Assembly: GCF_007954275.1 (NCBI RefSeq)
Contig: NZ_VOLT01000004.1
Coordinates: 434,001 to 498,000, forward strand
Direction: 5' to 3'
Length of the DNA: 64,000 nt
Source of the DNA: Colwellia demingiae
GTDB lineage: Bacteria; Pseudomonadota; Gammaproteobacteria; Enterobacterales; Alteromonadaceae
Made by a program: the position numbers and the translations under genes. Below, piece after piece: positions 48,526-58,758 of the stretch (positions are counted from its first letter, which is position 1; the number at the start of each line of letters is the position of its first letter). Below the pieces are notes generated by a model. That model was given only the letters and a program-made list of their open reading frames with translations, did no database searches and was not told the DNA's origin.

Positions 48526-49017
48526 TTACTCGTGGTCGTGACCACAACCGCCTTCACTATGAACATGTCCATGTTCAAGTTCATCAGCTGTGGCTTCTCG
48601 TACTTCGATAACTTCCACGTCAAAACTTAAGTCTAAACCTGAAAGTGGGTGGTTACCGTCAACGGTAATAACATCATCTTGTACGTCAATAACAATAACT
48701 GTTTGTTCGCCATCATCAGTTGTTGCACGTAGCTGTGTACCAAGAGATAGATCTTCAACACCAGCAAGTGCTTCTCTAGGAACTGTTTGAACATAATCAT
48801 CATGACGCTCACCGTAAGCTTGCTCACAAGAGACAGCAACTTCGAATTTATCTCCAGCTTCGTGATCGATCAGGGCAACGTCTAAACCAGGAATTAAATA
48901 TCCAGAACCTTGGATAATAGCCATTGGTTTATCTTCGTACGAGCTATCAATTAAAGTGCCTTCGCTGTCAGAGACTGCATAGTGCATAACAACGACATTA
49001 TTTTTAGCTATTTTCAT
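48526..49017 (-). CDS. slyD: FKBP-type peptidyl-prolyl isomerase SlyD
   Basis: A cytoplasmic prolyl isomerase/chaperone with metal-binding tail. The FKBP half (MKIAKNNVVVMHYAVSDSEG, GSGYLIPGLDVALIDHEAGDKF) is interrupted by the insert-in-flap domain (QAYGERHDDYVQTVPREA). It closes NHPLSGLDLSFDVEVIEVREAT and a short His/Cys-rich C-terminus (HGHVHSEGGCGHDHE), shorter than the tail of E. coli SlyD. In E. coli such a tail binds nickel for hydrogenase assembly. It precedes nothing in its operon and follows ygfZ by 30 bases. Confidence 0.93.
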   Translation of the reverse strand: MKIAKNNVVVMHYAVSDSEGTLIDSSYEDKPMAIIQGSGYLIPGLDVALIDHEAGDKFEVAVSCEQAYGERHDDYVQTVPREALAGVEDLSLGTQLRATTDDGEQTVIVIDVQDDVITVDGNHPLSGLDLSFDVEVIEVREATADELEHGHVHSEGGCGHDHE

Positions 49018-49047
49018 GTTTTATCCTAATGATTTTAAAATTTGAGC

Positions 49048-50022
49048 TTATTTAGCTGCAAGGGTATAAGGTAATGTCTGATTTGTCACTACGGAATCAG
49101 CTTGAGAAGCAATACGCATTGAAGGCAGGTCACCATCATTCGCTAATATGGCTTGAATGATACAACTGCCATCATCTGCTTGGTAATGAGCAAGTATATC
49201 GCCAGCTTTTCGCCAGTTTTCGCCTAATTGCTTTTCAATGACATCATCCGATTGAAAAGGTTGCTCAAGTTGAGAACTCAAGCAAAATAGGGCACGTTTG
49301 TTTTTTCCTAAATACTGCATTCTAGCGACAGTTTCTTGTCCTAGGTAGCAGCCTTTCGTGAAACTTATACCATTAATCGCTTGTAAATTAAGCATTTGAG
49401 GCACGTAATGACCACTAGTGCTGGCTGTTAAAATAGGAAAACCTTGGGTTATTTCTAATAAGTTCCATACCGACTGCGAATACATAGGTAGTGCTAATTT
49501 TTCACTGAGGGAGGTAATGCCAGCTTCTTCATCAATAATAATATAACGAGGTTGCTCACCACAAAGGTAAACTAAATTAGTCGAGCCAACTTGTATTACA
49601 GGAGTTAAGCTATCGGGAACTTGAGAGAATTCTTGCTGTAATAGGGTACTGGCCTGTTTGCCAACTAAAGCAATAAAACGTAAATCATCAGTCACATCGA
49701 TAGTTACTTTAGCGAAAACGCCAAACTTTTTGAGTTCTTTGAGTGAACCCTCAATACTAGCTGTTGGTTGTAATAATAAGTGAGCAGAAGAGCGATTAAT
49801 TAATCGAAAAACAGAAAAAACTTTTCCTTTTGCATCGCAGTGAGCTCCTACAAGCAAGTTAGACTCCGTGCTGCTGTTAACATCACACGTTACTTGTCCT
49901 TGTAAATACTTGCTTTGCTCTTCACCAGATAAAGAAATAGCCCCAAAATCATTAAGTTCAATAAGGTAAGTCTCTGGCAGCTGTGTTAGATATGGTAATT
50001 CTGTACTGGTGGTAATTGTCAT
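49048..50022 (-). CDS. ygfZ: Folate-dependent iron-sulfur cluster protein YgfZ
   Basis: A GcvT-like tetrahydrofolate-binding protein that helps maintain or repair certain Fe-S enzymes. The signature KGCYLGQETVARMQYLGKNKR is present (family K-G-C-Y-x-G-Q-E), and GAISLSGEEQSKYLQGQVTCDV matches its N-terminus. I start at MTITTSTELPYL, giving 324 residues; an earlier frame would add 14 hydrophobic residues without a ribosome-binding site. It is divergent from sdhE, the usual ygfZ/ygfY/ygfX grouping. Confidence 0.93.
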   Translation of the reverse strand: MTITTSTELPYLTQLPETYLIELNDFGAISLSGEEQSKYLQGQVTCDVNSSTESNLLVGAHCDAKGKVFSVFRLINRSSAHLLLQPTASIEGSLKELKKFGVFAKVTIDVTDDLRFIALVGKQASTLLQQEFSQVPDSLTPVIQVGSTNLVYLCGEQPRYIIIDEEAGITSLSEKLALPMYSQSVWNLLEITQGFPILTASTSGHYVPQMLNLQAINGISFTKGCYLGQETVARMQYLGKNKRALFCLSSQLEQPFQSDDVIEKQLGENWRKAGDILAHYQADDGSCIIQAILANDGDLPSMRIASQADSVVTNQTLPYTLAAK

Positions 50023-50057
50023 AATGAACTCTATGAAAAAGCTATGATTGAATATTA

Positions 50058-50097
50058 ATACCAATCGGACTAATCAATAAACTAATCTGTTTGGTAT
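50058..50097. repeat. 40-bp imperfect palindrome with ATACCAA ends
   Basis: Begins ATACCAATCGGACTAAT and ends with its imperfect reverse complement (ATTAGT-like then TTGGTAT). It lies in the divergent region between ygfZ and sdhE, and shares its ends with the short palindrome at 33643-33663. Confidence 0.55.
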
Positions 50098-50262
50098 AAG
50101 GTTAACTATAGAATAGGGGCGAAAATGGCAAAAACAACTAGAAGACCGTTTTTATTAATGATATTTGGCGTTTTTAATAGCTGTGTCTTGAGAGTTATTG
50201 TTACAATGTCGCCGTGTAAATCAATTGCGTTAATCACCAGTGTTAATCAACAAGGGATACTT

Positions 50263-50568
50263 ATGTCAGGTAACGAAGCTTCAAGCAATACAGTGACAAA
50301 TAATGAAAACTCGACTAATCTTTTAAAAGTCAATAAGGCTCGCTTAAAGTGGGCATGTCGTCGCGGTATGTTAGAGTTAGATGTGTTGTTTATGCCATTT
50401 GTTGATGAAGCATATGATGATTTATCAACGAAAGATCAGTTTACCTTTGAACGTTTACTTACCGGTCAAGATCCTGAATTATTTGCATGGTTTATGGGGC
50501 ATGAAGTTTGTGAAGATACAGAGCTCAACGCAATGGTTCAACTTATACTCAAACGCGTCAAAGTATAA
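50263..50568 (+). CDS. sdhE: FAD assembly factor SdhE
   Basis: A small soluble protein that helps attach FAD to succinate dehydrogenase and fumarate reductase. RLKWACRRGMLELDVLFMPFV contains the conserved RGxxE motif, and FERLLTGQDPELFAWFMG is the rest of the family core. The start MSGNEASSN has AAGGGA five bases upstream; a longer frame starting 138 bases earlier has no such support. It gives 101 residues including a disordered Asn/Thr-rich lead of about 25. The ygfX-like gene overlaps its end. Confidence 0.93.
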   Translation: MSGNEASSNTVTNNENSTNLLKVNKARLKWACRRGMLELDVLFMPFVDEAYDDLSTKDQFTFERLLTGQDPELFAWFMGHEVCEDTELNAMVQLILKRVKV

Positions 50569-50992
50569 TATCAATGTAAGAGATTCCCGTTACAAGCTAG
50601 CAGTTTATAGCTTTATAGCAATATTAACTTGCTTAGTTATTCTTGTTAGCTTTACCTTCCATTATGGTTTGGCACTGGTGTTTGCAGTCGTCAGCCTTGT
50701 ATCAATTAGCTTATTCTTATCAATTAGCGATAACAATCCTATCACCAGCTCACTCACCTTGACTAACACGGGTGTAATTGGGCTTAATAATGACAACATA
50801 AATTATCAACTGTTAGCTGAAAGTAGACTCAGCTTTATTGGTTGTTGGTTAGTTATTATGCCAAATAACAGTACCGCTACCCAACAAAGCAGTTCGAAGA
50901 ACAGATACCCTAAACAGATTTTTATATTCAGGGATAGCTTACATGAGCAAGATTTTTCTCGCTTAGCCAGAGTGATCAATCAATTAAAATAA
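50501..50992 (+). CDS. ygfX: YgfX/CptA-like membrane protein
   Basis: Position and structure match E. coli YgfX, encoded next to sdhE. Two adjacent membrane helices (about residues 30-70: YSFIAILTCLVILVSFTF and GLALVFAVVSLVSISLFLSI) precede a soluble beta-rich part that ends SLHEQDFSRLARVINQLK, resembling the WRDLRRIL ending of YgfX. In E. coli it has been called a toxin acting on cell division proteins, though later work disputes or extends this. The start is uncertain: the ATG chosen lies inside sdhE, a 68-base overlap; a GTG three codons later is possible. Confidence 0.7.
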   Translation: MKFVKIQSSTQWFNLYSNASKYNINVRDSRYKLAVYSFIAILTCLVILVSFTFHYGLALVFAVVSLVSISLFLSISDNNPITSSLTLTNTGVIGLNNDNINYQLLAESRLSFIGCWLVIMPNNSTATQQSSSKNRYPKQIFIFRDSLHEQDFSRLARVINQLK

Positions 50993-51018
50993 CTCTGTGG
51001 CTTTGAGTTAAATCGTTT

Positions 51019-52620
51019 TTATTGTTCTGGCGAAAGTATTGTTGGTTTAGCTGTTGTTAACAAGTCAGGATAATCTAATGTGTAATGCAGACCTCTGCTT
51101 TCTTTACGTTCCATAGCACACCTTATAATAAGCTCTGCCACTTGCACCAAATTTCTCAACTCAAGTAAATTATTGCTGACTTTAAAATTTTGATAATAAT
51201 CTTCAATTTCCTGTTGAAGCAATTCAACACGATGTAATGCGCGCTCTAAACGTTTAGTTGTTCGTACAATACCCACATAATCCCACATAAATAATCTAAG
51301 CTCGTGCCAGTTGTGCTGAATGACAACTTCTTCATCGGAGTCTGTAACGCGACTATCATCCCAATGAGGAAGGGTTAAATAGTGGTCACTTTGGACTAAG
51401 GTTTCACCGATCTCTATGGCAGCAGCGCGGGCAAAAACAAGACATTCAAGTAGTGAGTTGCTAGCTAAACGATTTGCACCGTGCAAGCCGGTATATGACA
51501 TCTCACCAATAGCGTAAAGCTGGCTAATATCTGTTTTACCTTGATGATCAACCATTACTCCACCACAGGTATAATGTGCGGCCGGAACAATAGGAATAGG
51601 TTGCTTAGTGATATCTATGCCAAGGGACATAGTTTTTTCATAAATAGTTGGAAAATGCTGTTTGATAAACTCACTGGGCTTATGACTGATATCGAGATAC
51701 ATACAATCTGCACCTAAACGTTTCATTTCATAATCAATCGCTCGTGCAACAATATCACGGGGTGCTAATTCTGCGCGCTCATCAAAAGCTGGCATAAAAC
51801 GGCTGCCATCAGGGCGTCTTAATTTAGCGCCTTCACCGCGAAGTGCCTCGGTAAGTAAAAAGGTTCCGGCAGAAGGGTGAAATAAGCAGGTAGGATGAAA
51901 CTGATTGAACTCCATATTCGCAACGCGACAACCTGCTCGCCATGCCATCGCAATGCCATCGCCACTGGCCACATCGGGATTTGAAGTATATTGATAAACT
52001 TTACTCGCACCGCCTGTGGCTAAAATAGTTTTTTGTGCGTAAATACTTTCAACTTTCTCGGTATTTCTATTCCAAATATAGGCACCAATACATTGTTTGG
52101 GTTGGTTACCGGTATTGCTAGGCTGGCAAATAAGGTCAATTGCATTAAAACGTTCAAAGATTCTAATACGCGAATGTTGTCTTACTTGATCGGCTAAAGT
52201 GGTCTGAATTGCTTGGCCAGTTGCATCCGCTGAATGCAAAATTCTGCGATGACTATGTCCGCCTTCACGAGTTAAATGATAACGAGATTCACCCTTACTA
52301 CTTTCTTCTTTATCAAATTCAACGCCTTGGTTTATTAACCATTCTAAACAAGACTTAGCATTTTCAGTGGTAAATCGAACCGTATCTTCATCACATAGAC
52401 CCGCACCAGCAACGATGGTGTCTTCAACGTGAGAAGCAACACTATCATTTTCATCAAATACCGCGGCAATCCCCCCTTGAGCATAAAAGGTAGAACCTTC
52501 GTTTAATGGGCCTTTACTTAAAATGACGACATCGGCATTTTGAGCTAAATGAAGTGCCAAAGTTAAACCAGAGGCGCCACTGCCAATGATTAAAACATCA
52601 CAATTGTTTTGTTGAGTCAT
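51019..52620 (-). CDS. nadB: L-aspartate oxidase
   Basis: FAD enzyme that oxidises aspartate to iminoaspartate, the first step of NAD synthesis. The FAD motif is [18 protein letters not shown]. Also visible are [59 protein letters not shown] and [13 protein letters not shown], all typical of NadB. The length is 533. It is divergent from rpoE, the common gammaproteobacterial arrangement. nadA and nadC are not in the window. Confidence 0.96.
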   Translation of the reverse strand: MTQQNNCDVLIIGSGASGLTLALHLAQNADVVILSKGPLNEGSTFYAQGGIAAVFDENDSVASHVEDTIVAGAGLCDEDTVRFTTENAKSCLEWLINQGVEFDKEESSKGESRYHLTREGGHSHRRILHSADATGQAIQTTLADQVRQHSRIRIFERFNAIDLICQPSNTGNQPKQCIGAYIWNRNTEKVESIYAQKTILATGGASKVYQYTSNPDVASGDGIAMAWRAGCRVANMEFNQFHPTCLFHPSAGTFLLTEALRGEGAKLRRPDGSRFMPAFDERAELAPRDIVARAIDYEMKRLGADCMYLDISHKPSEFIKQHFPTIYEKTMSLGIDITKQPIPIVPAAHYTCGGVMVDHQGKTDISQLYAIGEMSYTGLHGANRLASNSLLECLVFARAAAIEIGETLVQSDHYLTLPHWDDSRVTDSDEEVVIQHNWHELRLFMWDYVGIVRTTKRLERALHRVELLQQEIEDYYQNFKVSNNLLELRNLVQVAELIIRCAMERKESRGLHYTLDYPDLLTTAKPTILSPEQ

Positions 52621-52807
52621 ACTTTTTGATTAAGTTCAGCTATAAAAGCGAATATATAAGTAAGGGATTTTCAGGTATTCTATAATACATAGGAATAAGT
52701 CGCCAGATAATAGCGTTTAATTAACGTTTGATAACACTCTGGTAATTAATAATGTCATTGCTGACAAGCCAATAATTCTAATTATTAAAAAAAGATCGAA
52801 ATAAATA

Positions 52808-52834
52808 GAACTTTTTTGAAAAACGTTAGTCTTA
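52808..52834 (+). promoter_or_regulatory. Sigma-E-type promoter of the rpoE operon
   Basis: GAACTT (52808-52813), 16 bases, then TCTTA (52830-52834), close to the sigma-E consensus GGAACTT-N16-TCTGA. It lies 23 bases before the likely rpoE start. In E. coli rpoE drives itself from a comparable site, so autoregulation is the natural inference. The rest of the 237-bp nadB-rpoE gap shows nothing else certain. Confidence 0.75.
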
Positions 52835-52857
52835 TTTTATGCGTTTGTTATGAGCCA

Positions 52858-53493
52858 ATGGAAAATATGAGTACAAATCAATTGTCAGTGTTAAAGGATA
52901 CGGCTCAAAAGAGCGAACCAAATATAGATCAACAGTTAGTTGAGCGGGTTCAGCGTGGCGATAAAAATGCGTTTAATCTGCTGGTAACTAAATATCAGCA
53001 TAAAGTTGCTAATTTAGTCAGTCGTTATGTTAAAAATCATAGCGATGTACCTGATATTGTCCAAGAAGCCTTTATTAAGGCATATCGAGCATTACCTAAC
53101 TTTAGAGGTGATAGTGCTTTTTATACTTGGCTATATCGTATTGCTGTTAATTGTGCAAAAAATCATAGTGTCGCATTAGGTCGTAAACCACCAAGTAATG
53201 ATGTCGAAATTAGTGATGCTGAACTTTATGATACCGGTGATGCGCTAAGAGAGAATGCTTCACCAGAAAAGATATTACTGACAGCTGAAATTAAAAAAGT
53301 AATTTTTAGTACTATGGAGTCACTCCCTGATGATCTGCGCTTAGCAATTAATTTTCGAGAAATTGAAGGTTTAAGCTACGAAGAAATTGCGACGATAATG
53401 GAGTGTCCTGTAGGCACCGTGCGCTCACGTATTTTTAGAGCACGTGATGCCATAGACAAGAAGATTAGACCCTTGTTGCAAAAAAATAATTAA
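52858..53493 (+). CDS. rpoE: RNA polymerase sigma factor RpoE (sigma-E)
   Basis: ECF sigma factor for envelope stress. Region 2 is VERVQRGDKNAFNLLVTKYQ...VPDIVQEAFIKAYRALPNFRGDSAFYTWLYRIAVNCAKN, and region 4 is LPDDLRLAINFREIEGLSYEEIATIMECPVGTVRSRIFRARDAI, nearly the E. coli wording. The start is one of two close ATGs (52858 or 52867), giving 208-211 residues. First gene of rpoE-rseA-rseB-rseC. Confidence 0.96.
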   Translation: MENMSTNQLSVLKDTAQKSEPNIDQQLVERVQRGDKNAFNLLVTKYQHKVANLVSRYVKNHSDVPDIVQEAFIKAYRALPNFRGDSAFYTWLYRIAVNCAKNHSVALGRKPPSNDVEISDAELYDTGDALRENASPEKILLTAEIKKVIFSTMESLPDDLRLAINFREIEGLSYEEIATIMECPVGTVRSRIFRARDAIDKKIRPLLQKNN

Positions 53494-53539
53494 GTCATTT
53501 GTCAAAGCAAAATTTAACTAAGTGTTTTTAAGGTAAAAT

Positions 53540-54241
53540 ATGAGTGAAATTAAAACAGAGTCAATATCTTCATTAGTCGATAATTACTCTCCATCAACAG
53601 ATGATAGTATCAGTGCGCATTTAGTTGATAACATGCTCAAGGATGAACACTTATCAAGTACGTGGCAAAACTATCATTTAATAGGTGATGTATTACGCGA
53701 TGAAGTGCCACAATCGTTGCAACTAGATTTAAGTGAAACAATTTCTGCAGCTATTGCGCAAGAAGCCACTATTTTATCGCCCAACTCCTCTATGAAAACC
53801 TCTGGAAAAAATAGTCATTTATCTACTGATGAAAATGTTTCTATCAGTAATAATTCAGCAGCTCAACAGACTAACAATGTTGTTGATGCTAGCAATCGTT
53901 TTAAAGCAAAAATTGCTAATTTGATTAAGCCTATGGGGCAGGTTGCCATAGCTGCTTCTGCTGCTGCTTTAATGATTGTAGGTGTCCAAAACAATGTGAT
54001 AGACAATTCCACAGTTACGCCAAGTCAAGTCGTACAAACAGTGCCTTTATCTGGTTATGCAAATCCTGTTAGCTTCAATGTTCAATCTACTCCAACTCAG
54101 CAAAGCCAACAAAGTAGGCAACAAACTCAGCAAGCAATGAATGAACAATTAGCTTCTGATAGAATTGCGCAACAGCGCCGCTTACAAGCACTGTTGAAAG
54201 ATCATAATCAACAAGTTAAATTAGGTAGTAATATAAAATAG
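53540..54241 (+). CDS. rseA: Anti-sigma-E factor RseA
   Basis: Inner-membrane inhibitor of RpoE, cut by DegS and RseP under stress. The N-terminal cytoplasmic domain fits RseA (SISSLVDNY, LSSTWQNYHLIGDVLRDEVP). A membrane segment lies at about 134-151 (GQVAIAASAAALMIVGVQ). The periplasmic part is short and Gln-rich (QSQQSRQQTQQAMNEQL). It is longer than E. coli RseA because of a Ser/Asn-rich linker of about 45 residues before the membrane segment. Operon position behind rpoE makes the call firm. Confidence 0.92.
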   Translation: MSEIKTESISSLVDNYSPSTDDSISAHLVDNMLKDEHLSSTWQNYHLIGDVLRDEVPQSLQLDLSETISAAIAQEATILSPNSSMKTSGKNSHLSTDENVSISNNSAAQQTNNVVDASNRFKAKIANLIKPMGQVAIAASAAALMIVGVQNNVIDNSTVTPSQVVQTVPLSGYANPVSFNVQSTPTQQSQQSRQQTQQAMNEQLASDRIAQQRRLQALLKDHNQQVKLGSNIK

Positions 54242-54298
54242 CTTGATTGGCTGAATTAGTTGATAATTACACTTTCAGCCATCATTTTTTGAGAATTT

Positions 54299-55312
54299 AT
54301 GAAACTATCGGCATTTTTATTATTGCTGTTAAGCTTTAATGTATCAGCAATAACTGCTGATACCGAATCCGCGAAGCTTTCCCTAGAGCGACTCACCAAT
54401 TCACTTCGTCAACTCAATTTCTCAACGTCATTTGTTGTGGTTAAAAATAACCAAGCAGAGCCTTATCATTGGTTGCATGGTATTGGTGAAAATGAGCAAG
54501 AATTAGAAATTTTCACTCGACTCAACGGTCCTCGCCGTGATGTTTTGCGCCAAGGCGATATTGTTAGTTATATCGAACCTGAGCAAGAACCTTATTCCAT
54601 AATTTCTAGTGATGTTAGAAGTCCAATTCCAACGATTTTTCGTGGTAATATTAGTGAGCTAGAAGAAAGTTATCGTTTTATTTCTGTTGGGCGCAGCCGA
54701 ATTCTTGGCCGTGTGGCTCAACTTGTTCGCATAGTATCAAAAGATAAATATCGTTTTAGTTATTGGCTTTGGCTTGATCAGAAAACAGGGTTGTTGTTAA
54801 AAATGGCGGTATTGACACGTCAAGGACAATTACTAGAGCAAATTCAATTTACTCATATTGAAGTAAATGAGCAGTTAACAGATAATCTAGAACAGTTTCA
54901 GTTAACTGAATTACCTGAGGTTGTTGAAGTAACACAACAATATAATAAAGCGCTTTCCTGGCAAGTTGACTGGCTGCCACAAGGTTTTACTGTGGTAAAA
55001 TCTAATCAACATAAATTAAATAGTCATAACCAAGATGATGAAAAAGCGGTTGAATTTATGCTGTTCTCCGATGGTCTAGTTGAAGTATCTGTTTATGTTA
55101 ACCTTAGCCAAGAAAAATTTAGAGCGCCTGAATATGCGAGTGATGGGGCTACAATGGTTTATAATCATATTCTGCAAGGGATAGAAGTTGGCATTGTTGG
55201 TGACATCCCTTTAGCAACGGCCAAAAAAATCGCCGAATCAATCGCCCCAGCTGTAATTGATAATGTAAAAGACAATGCTCTGCACTCGAAAGGAGAACAG
55301 CAAGATGATTAA
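54299..55312 (+). CDS. rseB: Sigma-E regulatory protein RseB
   Basis: Periplasmic protein that binds RseA and protects it from DegS, and senses mislocalised lipoproteins or LPS. A signal peptide (about 1-17, ending VSA) is followed by two domains: an LolA-like fold region (about 28-205, SFVVVKNNQAEPYHWLHG, REDVLRQGDIVSY-like) and a C-terminal domain. The length (337) is usual. Its stop overlaps the rseC start by eight bases. Confidence 0.92.
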   Translation: MKLSAFLLLLLSFNVSAITADTESAKLSLERLTNSLRQLNFSTSFVVVKNNQAEPYHWLHGIGENEQELEIFTRLNGPRRDVLRQGDIVSYIEPEQEPYSIISSDVRSPIPTIFRGNISELEESYRFISVGRSRILGRVAQLVRIVSKDKYRFSYWLWLDQKTGLLLKMAVLTRQGQLLEQIQFTHIEVNEQLTDNLEQFQLTELPEVVEVTQQYNKALSWQVDWLPQGFTVVKSNQHKLNSHNQDDEKAVEFMLFSDGLVEVSVYVNLSQEKFRAPEYASDGATMVYNHILQGIEVGIVGDIPLATAKKIAESIAPAVIDNVKDNALHSKGEQQDD

Positions 55313-55781
55313 AGAGTTAGCTAATGTTGTCGCTATCCAAGCAGGGCAAGTTACGGTTACAAGTCAAATAAAGTCAACGTGCAGTGGTTGTGCACAAGTT
55401 GATACTTGCGGCAGCGGACAAATAGCTAAAGCATTGCCACAAGCTAAACTTACTTTAACTTTACCCTATGATATCAGCGTTACTGGAGTCCCTTTGAAGG
55501 AGGGTGATTGTGTCATTTTAGCTTTACCTGAAAAGCATATTTTATCGAGTGCTGGTCAGGTTTACTTATTTCCTCTCTTTGGCTTAATTACTTTTTCCGC
55601 TATAGGGCAATGGTTGTTAAAACAACAAATATTACCTCATGAATTATTTGCGTTAGGATTTGGTCTTATTGGAGGATATTTAGGATATCGATTCGCTAAA
55701 TATCAGCAAAAACAAGGTAAACAAAGCGAAAATTTACAACCTAAAATTATTGAAGTTCTTCCTTCTCCAAACCTCGATTAA
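55305..55781 (+). CDS. rseC: RseC/MucC-family membrane protein
   Basis: A small membrane protein of the rpoE operon with a cysteine cluster near the N-terminus (CSGCAQVDTCGSG) and two membrane helices (about 78-95 and 107-123). E. coli RseC is linked to SoxR reduction and to sigma-E modulation. The ATG has AGGAG nine bases upstream and overlaps the rseB stop; a TTG 30 bases earlier is not needed. Last gene of the rse cluster, 123 bp before lepA. Confidence 0.9.
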   Translation: MIKELANVVAIQAGQVTVTSQIKSTCSGCAQVDTCGSGQIAKALPQAKLTLTLPYDISVTGVPLKEGDCVILALPEKHILSSAGQVYLFPLFGLITFSAIGQWLLKQQILPHELFALGFGLIGGYLGYRFAKYQQKQGKQSENLQPKIIEVLPSPNLD

Positions 55782-55904
55782 AAGAGTATTAGCCTGTTAC
55801 TGCTTGAAACAAAAGATATCTGAACAAAAGATAGCCCCAAGGCAGTAAATTCGTTAAAATCACGCCATTATATTATTTTAACGCCTTTTATTTGACTGCC
55901 TTTT

Positions 55905-57695
55905 ATGAAAAATATTCGAAACTTCTCAATTATTGCCCACATCGATCATGGTAAATCAACACTTTCTGACCGTCTAATTCAGCATTGTGGCGGTTTACAA
56001 GAGCGTGAAATGGAAGCACAAGTGCTAGATTCAATGGACATTGAACGAGAGCGTGGCATAACAATTAAAGCGCAGAGTGTTACTTTAGATTATAAAGCGA
56101 AAGATGGTGAAGTTTACCAGTTAAACTTTATCGACACGCCCGGACATGTTGACTTTTCTTATGAAGTATCACGTTCATTAGCCTCTTGTGAAGGCGCATT
56201 ACTCGTTGTTGATGCCGGACAAGGAGTTGAAGCGCAAACGGTTGCTAACTGTTATACCGCGCTTGACATGGATTTAGAGGTTTTACCAATTTTAAATAAA
56301 ATTGATTTACCCCAAGCAGATCCTGAACGTGTATGTGAAGAAATTGAACACATCATAGGTATCGACGCTACTGACGCTGTAACTTGTTCAGCTAAAACAG
56401 GCATTGGTATTGAAGATGTTTTAGAAACTATTGTCAAAAATATTCCTTCTCCTAAAGGCAGTATAGATGAACCGCTGCAAGCGTTAATTGTTGATTCATG
56501 GTTTGATAATTACCAAGGTGTTGTTTCACTTGTTCGTGTTATCAATGGTGAAGTTAAAAAAGGCGATAAAATGTTGGTGATGTCTACCGGACAAGTTCAC
56601 CAAATCGATAAAGTCGGCATATTTACACCAAAACAAACAGACACTGGTGTATTAAGAGCTGGCGAAGTAGGTTTTATCATTGCTGGTATTAAAGAAATTC
56701 ATGGTGCGCCAGTAGGTGATACCGTCACTATCAGTAAGAAAGAAACAGCAAAAGCGTTACCTGGCTTTAAAAAAGCGCAACCACAAGTCTATGCTGGTAT
56801 TTTCCCTATAAGCTCAGATGATTATGAAAACTTCAGAGATGCGCTTAACAAATTAAGCTTAAATGATGCATCATTATTTTTTGAACCAGAAAACTCTTCA
56901 GCATTAGGTTTTGGTTTCCGTATCGGTTTCCTTGGCATGTTGCACATGGAAATAATTCAAGAACGCCTAGCCCGTGAATATGATTTAGATTTAATTACTA
57001 CAGCGCCAACAGTAAACTATGAGATTGCTTCTACTAACGGCGAAGTTGTTTCTATAGATAACCCGGCAGATCTTCCTGCAATTAATAATATTGAGGAGAT
57101 TCGAGAGCCAATCGTTCAAGCGAATATTTTAGTACCACAAGAATATTTAGGCAATGTCATTACCTTGTGTATTGAAAAACGCGGCGTGCAAAAAGATTTA
57201 ATTTATCACGGAAACCAAGTTGCAGTTACTTATGAACTTCCTATGGCTGAAGTGGTCATGGACTTTTTTGATAAGCTTAAGTCAACCAGTCGAGGTTATG
57301 CCTCATTAGACTATCATTTTATCCGCTTTGAAGCTGCAGACATGGTTAGAGTTGATGTCATGATTAATGGAGACCGTGTTGACGCCCTCGCTATGATTAC
57401 TCACAGAGCAAACTCGGTCGCGCGTGGACGATTACTGGTAGATAAGCTTAAAGAGCTGATACATCGTCAAATGTTTGATATCGCAATACAAGCCGCTATT
57501 GGTAACAATGTTATAGCGCGAACTACCGTGAAGCAACTACGTAAAAATGTGACCGCTAAATGTTACGGTGGTGATATTAGTCGTAAGAAGAAGCTTCTAC
57601 AAAAGCAAAAAGATGGTAAAAAACGCATGAAACAAGTGGGCAATGTTGAAGTGCCACAAGAAGCATTTTTAGCCGTTCTTAAACTTGATAGTTAG
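55905..57695 (+). CDS. lepA: Elongation factor 4
   Basis: Ribosome-binding GTPase (EF4). N-terminal G-domain motifs: [33 protein letters not shown] and SAKTG. The C-terminal LepA-specific domain ends [44 protein letters not shown], the hallmark of the family. The length (596) is normal. lepB follows by 92 bases. Confidence 0.98.
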   Translation: MKNIRNFSIIAHIDHGKSTLSDRLIQHCGGLQEREMEAQVLDSMDIERERGITIKAQSVTLDYKAKDGEVYQLNFIDTPGHVDFSYEVSRSLASCEGALLVVDAGQGVEAQTVANCYTALDMDLEVLPILNKIDLPQADPERVCEEIEHIIGIDATDAVTCSAKTGIGIEDVLETIVKNIPSPKGSIDEPLQALIVDSWFDNYQGVVSLVRVINGEVKKGDKMLVMSTGQVHQIDKVGIFTPKQTDTGVLRAGEVGFIIAGIKEIHGAPVGDTVTISKKETAKALPGFKKAQPQVYAGIFPISSDDYENFRDALNKLSLNDASLFFEPENSSALGFGFRIGFLGMLHMEIIQERLAREYDLDLITTAPTVNYEIASTNGEVVSIDNPADLPAINNIEEIREPIVQANILVPQEYLGNVITLCIEKRGVQKDLIYHGNQVAVTYELPMAEVVMDFFDKLKSTSRGYASLDYHFIRFEAADMVRVDVMINGDRVDALAMITHRANSVARGRLLVDKLKELIHRQMFDIAIQAAIGNNVIARTTVKQLRKNVTAKCYGGDISRKKKLLQKQKDGKKRMKQVGNVEVPQEAFLAVLKLDS

Positions 57696-57787
57696 TTTAA
57701 GCTGTTAAGTTAATTTCTAAAGTAGCGACAGTAAATAAATGCTTGTCGCTAAAACTTTACTTGATAGAATTTTAAAATAGGAAGTGT

Positions 57788-58720
57788 ATGGCCGTTTATT
57801 TTTCCATTATCTTAGTGATAATTACCGTATTAACAGGAATCGTTTGGTTTACTGATAAGTTCTATTTGGCACCACAGCGAAAATTGAAAGCTAGTGCCGC
57901 GCAACTATCAGCGAAAGAATCGTGTGCAGCTGAATTAACACCACAAGCGCTAGCAACGCTAACAGAACCATCGCCATTAGTAGATACCGCGGTACAAATT
58001 TTTCCAGTGATCGCTTTTGTTTTAATTCTACGCTCTTTTTTGTACGAACCATTTCAAATACCATCAGGCTCGATGATGCCAACATTACTTGATGGTGATT
58101 TTATTCTAGTGAATAAATTCAATTATGGGTTAAAAGATCCAGTGCTAAGACACAAGTTTATTGAAAACGGTTTACCTGAACACGGTGACGTTGTTGTATT
58201 CAAGTATCCACAAGACCCTAAAGTTGATTTTATTAAGCGCGTAATTGGCTTGCCAGGTGACCGAATTATTTACCGAAATAAATCACTTTATATCAAGCGA
58301 GCTTGCCAAGAGTCTGATACTAAATGTCCTGATTTTGAACAAATACAACAAAACCTTGTTGGTAAGTACGTAGGCCCAGATGCTGAGCTTGGTATGAATG
58401 AATTTGAATCTAAGATGCTAAATAAAAGCCATCAAGTATTAAATGATCGTCAAACCTTACCTCGGGTAGCTCACTACTTCCCGCAAGCAGGTACTGCCGC
58501 AGATGAATTTTTGGTCCCAGCTAAGCATTACTTTGTTATGGGCGATAATCGCGATAACTCTTTAGACGGTCGTTTTTGGGGCTTTGTTCCTGAACAAAAT
58601 CTTGTCGGTGAGGCTGTTGCGATTTGGATGAGTTTCGACTTCGATAGAAGCGAAGACAGTATTTTACCTCAGTGGTTACCATCAGGTGTACGCTTTGATC
58701 GCATCGGCGAAATTATTTAA
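57788..58720 (+). CDS. lepB: Signal peptidase I
   Basis: Cleaves signal peptides at the outer face of the inner membrane. Two N-terminal membrane segments (about 3-22 and 73-90) are followed by the catalytic Ser95 in [13 protein letters not shown] and Lys150 in [11 protein letters not shown]. The box [17 protein letters not shown] completes the family set. A YFPQ-containing insert of about 45 residues precedes that box, as in other gammaproteobacterial LepB. It is placed between lepA and rnc. Confidence 0.97.
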   Translation: MAVYFSIILVIITVLTGIVWFTDKFYLAPQRKLKASAAQLSAKESCAAELTPQALATLTEPSPLVDTAVQIFPVIAFVLILRSFLYEPFQIPSGSMMPTLLDGDFILVNKFNYGLKDPVLRHKFIENGLPEHGDVVVFKYPQDPKVDFIKRVIGLPGDRIIYRNKSLYIKRACQESDTKCPDFEQIQQNLVGKYVGPDAELGMNEFESKMLNKSHQVLNDRQTLPRVAHYFPQAGTAADEFLVPAKHYFVMGDNRDNSLDGRFWGFVPEQNLVGEAVAIWMSFDFDRSEDSILPQWLPSGVRFDRIGEII

Positions 58721-58758
58721 CATGGCTACTTTTTTTACATGGCATAAAGAGTTATATC

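Noticed and set aside
50125..50262. 46-residue N-terminal extension of SdhE
   Set aside because: SdhE proteins are about 85-100 residues, and AAGGGA stands before the inner ATG.
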